A stretch of 17,375 bases of DNA, taken from assembly GCA_023807065.1 (NCBI GenBank), contig JAJJLU010000830.1, forward strand, positions 1-17,375, read 5' to 3'. The stretch is from Isotricha intestinalis (taxonomy: Eukaryota > Ciliophora > Litostomatea > Vestibuliferida > Isotrichidae). Every line of letters starts with the position of its first letter. Positions within the stretch are counted from its first letter, which is position 1. The notes under the pieces were generated by a model, which saw only the letters and a program-made list of their open reading frames with translations, was not told the origin of the DNA and did no database searches. Made by a program: the position numbers and the translations under genes. Shown piece by piece: positions 1 through 7,958 of this stretch.

Positions 1-103
1 CATATAACCTCACTAGAATATTCATCTATAATATGTACTAATTCTTTTGCTTTATTTGAAATATTTCTTTTTGTAAATTTATATCACTTACATACTCATT
101 ATT
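1..103 (-). pseudogene. Inverted, frameshifted partial copy of the first coiled-coil gene
   Basis: Read on the minus strand, positions 103-1 match positions 954-1057 of the coiled-coil gene at 594-2120, that is its residues about 121-155. I count 102 of 104 positions identical. One difference is a substitution (position 91 against 966). The other is a one-base deletion in an A-run (three T at 55-57 against four A at 1000-1003). The deletion shifts the frame and brings a TAG into phase shortly after, so the fragment cannot encode the same protein. Similarity stops abruptly near position 103, and the copy is cut by the window edge on the other side. It could be a real headless inverted duplicate or a chimeric join or assembly error at a contig end. 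The match itself is seen directly; its origin is not known. Confidence 0.85.
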
Positions 104-593
104 TTTATATTTTAATACTTTTAAATTTGATATATATATAATTTTATAATTCAATATAATTTTTAAAAATTATTTTTATTTTTAAATAAAATAAATAAAA
201 TTGTAAAAAATTTTGTAAACAAAAAATTTATCCATCCTTTTCCAATCAAAAATTTAAATTTAATTTTTTATTATTATTTCATTTGAGAAAAATACATTTT
301 TTTTTCCATGATTTAATTCATCATAAAAAATAATTTTTTTCTTTTAATAACATTAAATAATTTAGTATAAGTAAATATTATTATTTATTAAGTTTTAGAA
401 ATTATGTTATTTTCCTGTAATTTAAAGTTAAAAATGAATATTAAATACACATTAACTAACAATAACTAGATTTTTTTAATAGAAAATTACCAAAAAAAAT
501 CTCCTTCTTTTTCCATATATAAAAGAAAAATGTTTTAATGAACAAAATTAAGTGACAAATTATTGTTTTAAATTATTTTTAAAATATTTTAAT
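104..593. other. AT-rich spacer and 5' region of the first gene
   Basis: About 490 bases of nearly pure A/T with long T and A runs. No frame with an ATG reaches a convincing length on either strand. A 34-codon stop-free stretch lies on the minus strand at 267-166, but it has no start and no recognisable family. Near the gene, two tiny upstream frames precede the ATG at 594: ATG at 530 (two codons) and ATG at 538 (five codons, ending at 555). The real transcript may start downstream of both. The promoter of the gene at 594 presumably lies here, but I see no specific element. Confidence 0.5.
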
Positions 594-2120
594 ATGTCAG
601 AAAATTCAATTAATCAAATTCAAACTTATCAAAAGGAAATTTCTTTATTAAAAGAAAAAATTGATAAATCAAAATATGATAAAAATGAAAAAGAAAAAAC
701 CTTATTATCTGAGAATAATTTATTAAAAGAAAAAGAAAATGATTATGAAATATCATTAAGAACAAAAGATAGGAAAATAAAAGAACTTTTAAATTTGATT
801 TCTGAATATGAAAATCAAATAACTCAATTAAACAATCAATTAAATACAGTAAGTGTAAGTAATCAACAATTAAAATCAGTAATGGTAGATTTATCAACAA
901 ATTATCAAAAAGCAAAAATTAAATTAACAAATGAAAAAGAAGAAAATAAAAACAATAATGAGTATATAAGTGATATAAATTTACAAAAAGAAATATTTCA
1001 AAATAAAGCAAAAGAATTAGTACATATTATAGATGAATATTCTAGTGAGGTTATATGCTTGAATCAAGAATTAAATAGTTATAAAGAAGAAAATAAAAAA
1101 TTATTAGATGATAATACAATATTAACTAATTCTAATCAAGAACTTAAATCAACTTGTGAAATTTTAAAATATGATAATATTAAATTAAAAGAAGATAATA
1201 ATACTCTATCAAAGTTAAATCAAGAATTAAATGAAGAAAATAAAAAAATCACAGAGTATAATTATTCACAAGAAAATGAAATAAATTCTTTAAATGATAA
1301 ATTAAATAAAACAAATATAATACTTCAAAAGAATGAATTAACAAATAATGATAAAATTTCTTATTTACTGAAAGATATGGATAATTTATCTAAATGGATT
1401 AATATAAATGTTAATAGTATTTTAGAAGGTAAAGAAATTAATCAAGAATTAAATATTGTTTTTGACAATGACAATAATTCAATTCATATTCTATATAAAA
1501 CTATAATTGATAGTTTTAATTATATTAAGCAATATATTAATAAATTAAATTATCAAATCAATATATTAACAAATGATAATGAAATTCTTACAAAAGAATC
1601 AGAAAAAAATGAAAAAAATTTAGAACAATCAAAAAAAATGGAAATTGAAAATATGGAAAAGTTTAAACAAAAAGAAGATGAATTATCTTATACAACAAAT
1701 AATTATAAATTTCTTCAAAATATAAATGAAGAGAATAAAACAAAGATAAAAAATTTAGAAAATATTTCAAAACAATTTTTTGATAATTTTTCTAAAATTT
1801 ATAATGATTTTAATCTAAATACAATTGATTTATCCTCAAATTTTAATTCAATTATTAATTTTTTAACAAAAAAACTACAAGATAAACAAAATAAAGGTGA
1901 TCCAGAATTTGAAAATAAACGTTTATTAAAAAAAGTTGATTCACTTTCAACTCAAAATAAACTTCAAGAAATACAAATAAATAATATACAAAATTTAATA
2001 GAAAATAAAGAAGAAATTATTAAAAAAATGGCAGAAGATAATGTGATATTAAATGAACAAAATAAAAAACTTCTCCAAGATAATATAAAATTAATTACAG
2101 AAATGAAAAAATACAAATAA
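594..2120 (+). CDS. Long coiled-coil protein, function unknown
   Basis: 508 residues, ATG at 594, TAA stop. The frame stays open back to a GTG at 552, but eukaryotes rarely start there. The ATG at 594 has the A/T-rich context of the other starts here and gives an MSEN start like the MSDN and MSNE of two neighbours. Almost all of the chain is heptad-like and rich in N, K, E, Q, L and I, so it should form an extended coiled coil. NQEL recurs several times about 25-30 residues apart in the first half. A less coil-like patch around residues 260-320 contains the only tryptophan I noticed (W268) and may be a small folded or hinge region. There is no signal peptide, membrane segment or zinc motif. 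Such proteins are often cytoskeletal or basal-body parts in ciliates, but nothing in the sequence assigns a role. A damaged inverted copy of residues 121-155 lies at 1-103. Confidence 0.85.
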   Translation: MSENSINQIQTYQKEISLLKEKIDKSKYDKNEKEKTLLSENNLLKEKENDYEISLRTKDRKIKELLNLISEYENQITQLNNQLNTVSVSNQQLKSVMVDLSTNYQKAKIKLTNEKEENKNNNEYISDINLQKEIFQNKAKELVHIIDEYSSEVICLNQELNSYKEENKKLLDDNTILTNSNQELKSTCEILKYDNIKLKEDNNTLSKLNQELNEENKKITEYNYSQENEINSLNDKLNKTNIILQKNELTNNDKISYLLKDMDNLSKWININVNSILEGKEINQELNIVFDNDNNSIHILYKTIIDSFNYIKQYINKLNYQINILTNDNEILTKESEKNEKNLEQSKKMEIENMEKFKQKEDELSYTTNNYKFLQNINEENKTKIKNLENISKQFFDNFSKIYNDFNLNTIDLSSNFNSIINFLTKKLQDKQNKGDPEFENKRLLKKVDSLSTQNKLQEIQINNIQNLIENKEEIIKKMAEDNVILNEQNKKLLQDNIKLITEMKKYK

Positions 2121-2263
2121 TTTTTTATTTTAATTTAATACTTTTTTTCAAACATAATAATATTTCACCTTATATAAAAATAAAGAAAATTTTTTAAATT
2201 AGATTTTATTATCTTTATTAAAAACATAAATACTAAAAAATAAAAAAATTAAATAAATTTAAA

Positions 2264-3262
2264 ATGGAAGTATCTAATTCTCAATTGATAAAAGAAGAAA
2301 AAAATATATTATCTTCAAAACTAATTAATATTAAACAAACAATATATAAAGCAATTTTTGGAAATGATACAATTAAATCACCAATCGATGCTTTAATCTT
2401 TGGTTATTTTATAGGTTTTTTTTCTGAGCTTGAGGATAAACCATTCGAAGAGGAAAAAATCAGAGAATTATATTCAACTTTTCAAATGGCTCAAAAAAAT
2501 TCAAATTATGAAAATATAATATCTAAATGTACTGAATATCTCCCTAAAAAATTATTAAATATTCCATGTGATAATGAAGAGAAAAATATTATTGATATTA
2601 ATAATTACGAAGAAGAAAAAATAGAATTAGAAGGAGAAGAATATGAACATGGAAAATGTGAAATTTGCTTAAAGAAATATAATATATTAAGTAAAACAAA
2701 TTATTTTTTAGAATGTGGATGTATTGTTCATTTTGATTGCTTCAATAATTATATTATTAATTGTTTAGAACAAGGTTTACCATTTTATGAAATTATTTGT
2801 CCTTTATGTCAGAAAATAATAATTAAACCAAATATTATTATTACTAGTTTAAAAAATAGTAAAAGAGAAGATATTATTGAAAAAAATGAAACTTTATCAG
2901 AAATAGCATATCCAGATAGAAAAAAAATAGAAGAACCAAAAAAAATATATTGTTTAAATACTAAATGTAATTTTAATTTTATTCTTGATCAAGAAGATGA
3001 TATTGTTGATAAATTTAAATGTCCAAAATGTTCAAAAGAATTTTGCATAAAATGCAAGGATTATTGGCATCAAAATTTAACATGTCAAAAATTTCAAGAA
3101 AAATTAAAATCAATAAATGAATCAATTATCTCTTTTAGAGATTTTGCAAAAAATAATAAATTTGTAGAATGTCCTAATTGTAAAACTTGGTTAAGTGAAG
3201 ATGAAAATTCTCCTATGTGTAATTTATGTACATGTATTTGTGGAACTAAAATAAAATTATAA
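2264..3262 (+). CDS. RBR-type (RING1-IBR-RING2) E3 ubiquitin ligase with shortened RING2
   Basis: 332 residues. RBR ligases take ubiquitin from an E2 bound at RING1 onto a RING2 cysteine, then pass it to a substrate. The order is clear. RING1 has C132, C135, C151, C153, H156, C159, C179, C182, a C4HC3 order rather than the usual C3HC4. The IBR has C230, C235, C253, C256, C261, C264, H269, C274, with textbook spacing. RING2 begins with C303-P-N-C306 and has C319 where the catalytic cysteine falls, then C324 and C326. The protein ends six residues after C326, so the second zinc site that normally closes RING2 is missing. I found no intron or frameshift after the stop that would restore it. Residues 1-125 are helical and unassigned. 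The stop lies 52 bp from the stop of the convergent neighbour. It may be an active ligase with a minimal RING2, or degenerate. The family call is firm; activity is uncertain. Confidence 0.9.
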   Translation: MEVSNSQLIKEEKNILSSKLINIKQTIYKAIFGNDTIKSPIDALIFGYFIGFFSELEDKPFEEEKIRELYSTFQMAQKNSNYENIISKCTEYLPKKLLNIPCDNEEKNIIDINNYEEEKIELEGEEYEHGKCEICLKKYNILSKTNYFLECGCIVHFDCFNNYIINCLEQGLPFYEIICPLCQKIIIKPNIIITSLKNSKREDIIEKNETLSEIAYPDRKKIEEPKKIYCLNTKCNFNFILDQEDDIVDKFKCPKCSKEFCIKCKDYWHQNLTCQKFQEKLKSINESIISFRDFAKNNKFVECPNCKTWLSEDENSPMCNLCTCICGTKIKL

Positions 3263-3314
3263 AATATAATTTTATAAATTAAATATTTTATTCAAAAAAA
3301 ATAAAAAATAAAAG

Positions 3315-5447
3315 TTAACTTGAATATAATTTTTTAGATTTTAATTGTAAATACCAATTAGGAACTTTTTGAGAAGACTGTTGAGTTGAAATTCCATTTT
3401 GAATATTCATACTTTGTAAATTATCTTTCTCAGGTTGTTGAAAAATATTTTGAGAATAATTAGAATAAACATTTTGACTCATTCCATTTAAATTATTTGA
3501 AGAATAATAAGGAACTGATACATTAGTAGATGAAAATTTTTGAGTATTTCCTCCATTATCACTTTGCATATAATTAGTAATAACACTTTCTAAATCATTT
3601 AATTTTTGTCTATTATTTACAATTGTTTTTAAATCCATACTTAAATTATTTACTTTTTCTTGATATAAACTATTTTCTAAATTTAATTTATTTATCGTTT
3701 GATCTTTTTTTTCTAATTCTTGTTTCAATTTAAATATTTGTAATTCATTATCTTGTAAATTTCTAATTAAATAAGCATAAGGTTGTTTAACATTTTCAGA
3801 AACATTTTTATATAATTTAATTTCATCTCTACTTATTTGTAATTCATTATTTAATTGTTCATTCATATTTTTTAATTTTTCATTTTCTAAAGAAATAATT
3901 TTAACTTTGTTTGCTAAAGCTAAACATTGATTAATTCTTCTTTTATTTGTTGTTGGAATGTCTTGAATAATTTTAATAATATCTTTATTATCTTTTGTAT
4001 TATCTGCTTCACTTGCAATTGCAGAATCTACAATAACTTTATCTAATTCATTTTCTATATTATCATATGCAGATAATTTTTCTTTTAATATTGAAATTTG
4101 TGCTTTATATTCAGCAACTTCACTTCTATATTCACTTTCTCTTTTTATTAATTCTCCTCTTATATAATCTAATTTTTCTTTTAAAGTTTCATTTTCATTT
4201 TTAAATAATGATAATGCTGCTACTTGTTCTTCATATACTGAAATTCTACTATTTAATTCTTCTGTTTTTGAATTTAATTGAATTTTCAAATATGAAGTTT
4301 CTTCATTTGCTTTTGTGTTTAAATTTCTTAATTCATTTTGACATAAATTTAATGAATCTTCTTTTTCCTTTAATGTCTTTTCAAGAGCTGATAATTTATT
4401 TTTGTAATCATCTCTTTCTTCCTTTAAATAATTTGTTTTTTCTCTTAAATTATCATCATATTGTTTTTTTAATGTATCTCTTTCTTTTTCATATTTTTCT
4501 TTCATACTTTGAATTTCTTTATTTACTTTATCTTTATATGTATTATCTAAGTTTAAGTTTTTGTCAGTTAATTTATCAATATAATTTTGATTTATTCTTC
4601 TCATTTCTCTTATATCTTGTTCTAATTGTGTTATTTTAGCATTTTGGCTTTTTATTTTTTCATCATCAACCATTAAATTTTTATTAAGAAACATTTTATC
4701 TTGTTTTAAATTTTCATTTTCTAATTTTAAAGTTTCAAATTTAGAATTTAAATCAGTATAATCTTTTTTAATTTGTGACATTGTATTATTAATATTATTA
4801 TTAGATTCAAATAATTTAGAATTTTCATCAGTTAATTTTTTATATTTTTCATTTAATTCATCATATTTCCAAACTTTAGGTTGATATTCATCAATTTTTT
4901 TTGAATTTTCTTCATTTTCAACTGATAATTTTTTATTTTTATCTTTTACCCCAATTAATTGTTCATTTAATAATTTAATTTCATTATCTTTAATATTACT
5001 TATTTTTTCTTTTTCTAATTTAGTAAATCCATTTTCTTCTTGTAAACTTAAATTTTCTTGTTTAACCTTATATATTTCTTTTTTTAAATCATTTATCTCA
5101 GCAGTCATCTTCAAAACTTGACTTTCATACTGTTGAATTAATTTAGGGTAATTCGGCATTTTAGCAGAATTAGCAGCTTCATTCACTAATTTTTTTCCTT
5201 TTAAAAGTTTATCATATTTTGAGTATATTAAATGAGGATTTTTTTTTGAATTTGAACTTTTACTCTGATAACTGATACTTTGACTATTCCCTACATCAGA
5301 TTCTTCATTAACGTAATTTTTTGCTCTTGGAAATTTTTGATTTGGAACTTCTAAATCTGAAGGATTTGATTGGGTTAAATCATCTTCAGTTGGACTTATT
5401 GGAACATAAGCATTTGTTAATTCATTTGTTATTTTATTGTCTGACAT
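3315..5447 (-). CDS. PIBF1: PIBF1/CEP90-like centriolar coiled-coil protein
   Basis: 710 residues against about 757 in human PIBF1/CEP90. A disordered Ser/Asn/Pro-rich N-terminus (1-75) is followed by near-continuous coiled coil (about 100-630) and a Gln/Asn/Ser tail. I recognise the family from conserved non-heptad patches in the same order as I recall them in human PIBF1: YDNIENELDKVI (461-472), IPTTNKRRINQCLALANKV (497-515), KQPYAYLIRNLQDNELQI (554-571), an N-R-Q-K-L patch near 612, and PNWYLQLKSKK (696-706) at the extreme C-terminus. CEP90 acts with OFD1, FOPNL and MNR at the distal end of centrioles, where it is needed for distal appendages and, in Paramecium, basal-body docking. A multiciliated cell would be expected to have it. 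The ATG start has an A/T-rich context and lies 102 bp from the divergent B-box gene. The match comes from memory of the human sequence and was not computed. Confidence 0.8.
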   Translation of the reverse strand: MSDNKITNELTNAYVPISPTEDDLTQSNPSDLEVPNQKFPRAKNYVNEESDVGNSQSISYQSKSSNSKKNPHLIYSKYDKLLKGKKLVNEAANSAKMPNYPKLIQQYESQVLKMTAEINDLKKEIYKVKQENLSLQEENGFTKLEKEKISNIKDNEIKLLNEQLIGVKDKNKKLSVENEENSKKIDEYQPKVWKYDELNEKYKKLTDENSKLFESNNNINNTMSQIKKDYTDLNSKFETLKLENENLKQDKMFLNKNLMVDDEKIKSQNAKITQLEQDIREMRRINQNYIDKLTDKNLNLDNTYKDKVNKEIQSMKEKYEKERDTLKKQYDDNLREKTNYLKEERDDYKNKLSALEKTLKEKEDSLNLCQNELRNLNTKANEETSYLKIQLNSKTEELNSRISVYEEQVAALSLFKNENETLKEKLDYIRGELIKRESEYRSEVAEYKAQISILKEKLSAYDNIENELDKVIVDSAIASEADNTKDNKDIIKIIQDIPTTNKRRINQCLALANKVKIISLENEKLKNMNEQLNNELQISRDEIKLYKNVSENVKQPYAYLIRNLQDNELQIFKLKQELEKKDQTINKLNLENSLYQEKVNNLSMDLKTIVNNRQKLNDLESVITNYMQSDNGGNTQKFSSTNVSVPYYSSNNLNGMSQNVYSNYSQNIFQQPEKDNLQSMNIQNGISTQQSSQKVPNWYLQLKSKKLYSS

Positions 5448-5549
5448 AATTTTAGGTTTTTTATATTTTATTTAAATTTTTTAATTATTATAAATTTAGA
5501 TTATTATGTATATTTTTTATTAAGTTTTAAAAATTAAATTAAAATTAAC
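5448..5549. promoter_or_regulatory. Short shared intergenic region between divergent starts
   Basis: Only 102 bp separate the ATG of the CEP90-like gene (minus) from the ATG of the B-box/coiled-coil gene (plus). Both promoters and both 5' leaders must fit here. It is almost pure A/T with no motif I can name. Shared or bidirectional transcription is an inference from spacing alone. Confidence 0.45.
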
Positions 5550-7010
5550 ATGAAATCTGAATTGAACTATAATAATGATATTTCTTTATATAAATTATGT
5601 GAAAGATGTAAAAGAGCACAAGCTACTTTAAATTGTAGTCAATGTTCCCCTTTACAAAATTTTTGTAATAAATGTGACATTGTGGTTCATTCTTTACCAT
5701 CAAAAATTAGTCATATTAGAAATTCTTTGAATACTCTTAATGTTAAGGATCCCTTTGATGAGAATATAAATAAATTAAAATTTGATAATTCTACAAATTT
5801 TATAAGTAATCCTAATTTAAATTCTAATAATGATTATTTAAAAATTCATAGTTTTTATCCTCAGTATAATCAACCTATGACTAATTTAAATAATATCTTA
5901 GATAATAATAATAATAAAATTGGTGAAGATAAAGAAGTTTATACTAAAGATTATATTAATGAATTAACTAATAATCATTTAAAAGAAAAAAATGAATTAT
6001 TATTGAAAATAAATTCATTAGAAAATACTTTAAATAGATTAAGGAATTGTTTCGGACAACATATAAATAAAATGCAAAATAATTTAATTGATAATAATAA
6101 AGAATCAAATAAAAAACTAAAACTAATTGAGGAGGAAAATGAAATTAAACTAATGAAAATATTAGGTGATAAAAATTTAGAAATAGGGCAATTAAAAAAT
6201 GATTTAGAAAATCTAAATAAAATAAATAATAATTTATTAATATCATTAAAAAGATTAGAAGAAGAAAAAAATACTATAGAAATAAATTTAAATAATAAAA
6301 TAAATGAATTAAATACTCAATTATCATTTTTGAAATCTGAATTAGATAAAAATCAAATTCATTCAAATTTACTAATAGAACAAATGAAAAATGATTATAA
6401 CAAAAATATTTCATCATTATTAAGAGAAAAAGATAATAAAATAAAAAATATATACATCAATCAAAAAATAGAATTTGATAATCTTAATAATGAAATAAAA
6501 AGTTTAAAAAGAGATAATTTAAGGTTGAATGGACAAATTGAACAAAATGAAAAAAACTGTGAAAATTCTTTTAATGAATTACAAAAAGAAAATTTCTGTT
6601 TATATAATGAAAATAAATTTATGCAAGATCAAAATAATGAAATATTTAATAAATATAAAAATATTGAAGAATATTTAATGAATATTCAAAATGAAAATGA
6701 AGTTTTTAAAAAGAATATTGAAGAACAAAATGAAGAAATAAATAAAAAAGGAAATGAAATACTTTATTTAAATAATAAGATGAATTCATTGAAAAATTCA
6801 AATAATTTATTAGAAGAAACTAATCAAAAATTAAAACAATATAATGGACAATTACAATGTATTAATGAAAATATGAGTGTTGAATTTTCAAATAAATTAA
6901 AAAATTTAAATTATATTGAAAATCAAAATTGTATTTTAACTAGAGAAAATGAAAAATTAAAAAATCAAATTAGAGAATATGATTCTTATTCTTTTAATAA
7001 GATTTGTTAA
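5550..7010 (+). CDS. B-box zinc finger and coiled-coil protein
   Basis: 486 residues, ATG with A at -3, TAA stop. The N-terminus carries a compact zinc module: C17, C20, C29, C32, C39, C42, H47, H55. This C6H2 spacing fits a type-1-like B-box; it binds two zinc ions and usually mediates protein contacts. The pieces FCNKCD and VVHSLPSK around the last ligands are the most distinctive part. A low-complexity Asn-rich linker follows (about 60-125), then a coiled coil from about 140 to the end, rich in N, K, E and L. There is no RING before the B-box and no WD40, NHL or SPRY domain after it, so it is not a full TRIM-type ligase. B-box plus coiled-coil proteins are common in ciliates and often cytoskeletal or ciliary, but I cannot name an ortholog. 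It is divergent from the CEP90-like gene. Confidence 0.85.
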   Translation: MKSELNYNNDISLYKLCERCKRAQATLNCSQCSPLQNFCNKCDIVVHSLPSKISHIRNSLNTLNVKDPFDENINKLKFDNSTNFISNPNLNSNNDYLKIHSFYPQYNQPMTNLNNILDNNNNKIGEDKEVYTKDYINELTNNHLKEKNELLLKINSLENTLNRLRNCFGQHINKMQNNLIDNNKESNKKLKLIEEENEIKLMKILGDKNLEIGQLKNDLENLNKINNNLLISLKRLEEEKNTIEINLNNKINELNTQLSFLKSELDKNQIHSNLLIEQMKNDYNKNISSLLREKDNKIKNIYINQKIEFDNLNNEIKSLKRDNLRLNGQIEQNEKNCENSFNELQKENFCLYNENKFMQDQNNEIFNKYKNIEEYLMNIQNENEVFKKNIEEQNEEINKKGNEILYLNNKMNSLKNSNNLLEETNQKLKQYNGQLQCINENMSVEFSNKLKNLNYIENQNCILTRENEKLKNQIREYDSYSFNKIC

Positions 7011-7318
7011 AATAATTTGATTTATTTAAACTGAACATTAATTATATAGATTTTTAAAAATAAATTTTTTTTTAAATAACTAACAAAAAAACTTTTTTAT
7101 CATTAAATTAGTTTTTTGATAATTTGAAAATAATATCAATAATGAATTGTAATTATCAAGGTTTGAAAAATATACTCTAAAAGAAATTCAAATTAAATTA
7201 ATTAGGAATAGTAAATACAATTATACATATTAACTCTATATATATTTAAGAACAATTGGAATAAAATTATTTAATTAAATATCCATTTAAAAACAAGTTT
7301 TTAATATTCTAAAATTGA
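7011..7318. other. Spacer with no recognised gene
   Basis: About 300 bases of A/T-rich DNA between the B-box gene and the decayed minus-strand gene. On the plus strand a stop-free run of 22 codons (7112-7177) reads plausibly, but it is followed by frequent stops. I see no RNA gene or repeat. Confidence 0.4.
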
Positions 7319-7896
7319 TTATTTCTTTTTATTTACATCTTCAATATTTTTTTTATTTATTTTATATTCCAAGATATTTATGTTATCTTTATATTCTTCT
7401 TTTTGATTATTTGAAGGCCTTAAATTTTTATTTTAATTTCAAACTTCACTTATACCATTTATATTCATATTATTTCTTCTCAGCCGAATTTTGAAAAATT
7501 GATAATTAATAGCATAATAATTATTTAAGATTCTCATAATTTCATTTAATTACAATTTTCAAATTTTCATTGAATGTTTTACAAATTTAAAAAAAATTCA
7601 TGATTATATAATAAGCTCATGATTTATTTTAAATTTCTTTTTCATTTTTTATTATCTTTAAAAAAAAATTGCTAAATTATCCATATAGAGATCAATTAAA
7701 GAAGGTTTTAATTTTATTATTCCTATAAGAAATTGCTGACTTTGATTTTTTTTGATGATTAAATAATTATAGAAAAAATAATTTTTCTTTTCATAAGAAT
7801 AATTAAATCCTTGGAAAAATGATTTACTTTATTTAAACCATAAATTATTATTTATATTTTTATTTATTTTTTTTGATATTTATTATTCTTACTCAT
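7319..7896 (-). pseudogene. Decayed minus-strand protein gene, family unknown
   Basis: On the minus strand an ATG at 7896 in an A-rich context (MSKNNKYQKK) runs into an A8 tract, after which a different frame carries the signal. In that frame 7828-7661 is open for 56 codons with protein-like composition, for example GFNYSYEKKNYFFYNY and KPSLIDLYMDNLAIFF. Then 7549-7442 is open for 36 codons (KIRLRRNNMNINGI) and 7432-7322 for 37 codons (NLRPSNNQKEEYKDNINILE), ending at TAA 7321-7319. These three stretches share one reading frame. Ten in-frame stops interrupt it, at 7831, 7660, 7654, 7651, 7606, 7600, 7561, 7552, 7441 and 7435, eight of them between 7831 and 7552. I found no plausible intron that removes the cluster. 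The best reading is a gene broken by point mutations plus one early frameshift. I do not recognise the family. Confidence 0.6.
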
Positions 7897-7958
7897 TTTA
7901 AATATTTTTTATAATTTATTTCATAAAAAAATAAAAAATTAATGATTTAAAAAACTTA

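Noticed and set aside
166..267. Minus-strand 34-codon open stretch containing LIGKG, suggestive of a kinase glycine loop
   Set aside because: No start codon, no second glycine pattern and no further kinase motifs. The length is within chance for such sequence.
552..593. GTG-initiated extension of the first coiled-coil gene
   Set aside because: No ATG lies in this stretch. The ATG at 594 has the A/T-rich start context of the other genes and gives a typical MSEN start.
610..915. Open frame on the minus strand inside the first coiled-coil gene
   Set aside because: It is the complement of a Lys/Glu/Asn-rich coiled coil, which yields Phe/Leu/Ile-rich shadows. The same applies to 4208-4639 (+), 12611-12796 (-) and 14141-14338 (-).
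594..2120. NQEL recurrences as a genuine tandem protein repeat
   Set aside because: The spacing is irregular and the flanks differ. They look like ordinary coiled-coil periodicity in a biased composition.
3263..3314. Possible intron or frameshift hiding the rest of the RBR RING2
   Set aside because: None of the forward frames shows the missing Cys pair, and the 52 bp are followed at once by the convergent gene.
7553..7660. Possible intron removing the stop cluster in the decayed gene
   Set aside because: GT sites exist at the far side (around 7577) but none lies before the first stops, so no single GT-AG intron clears them.
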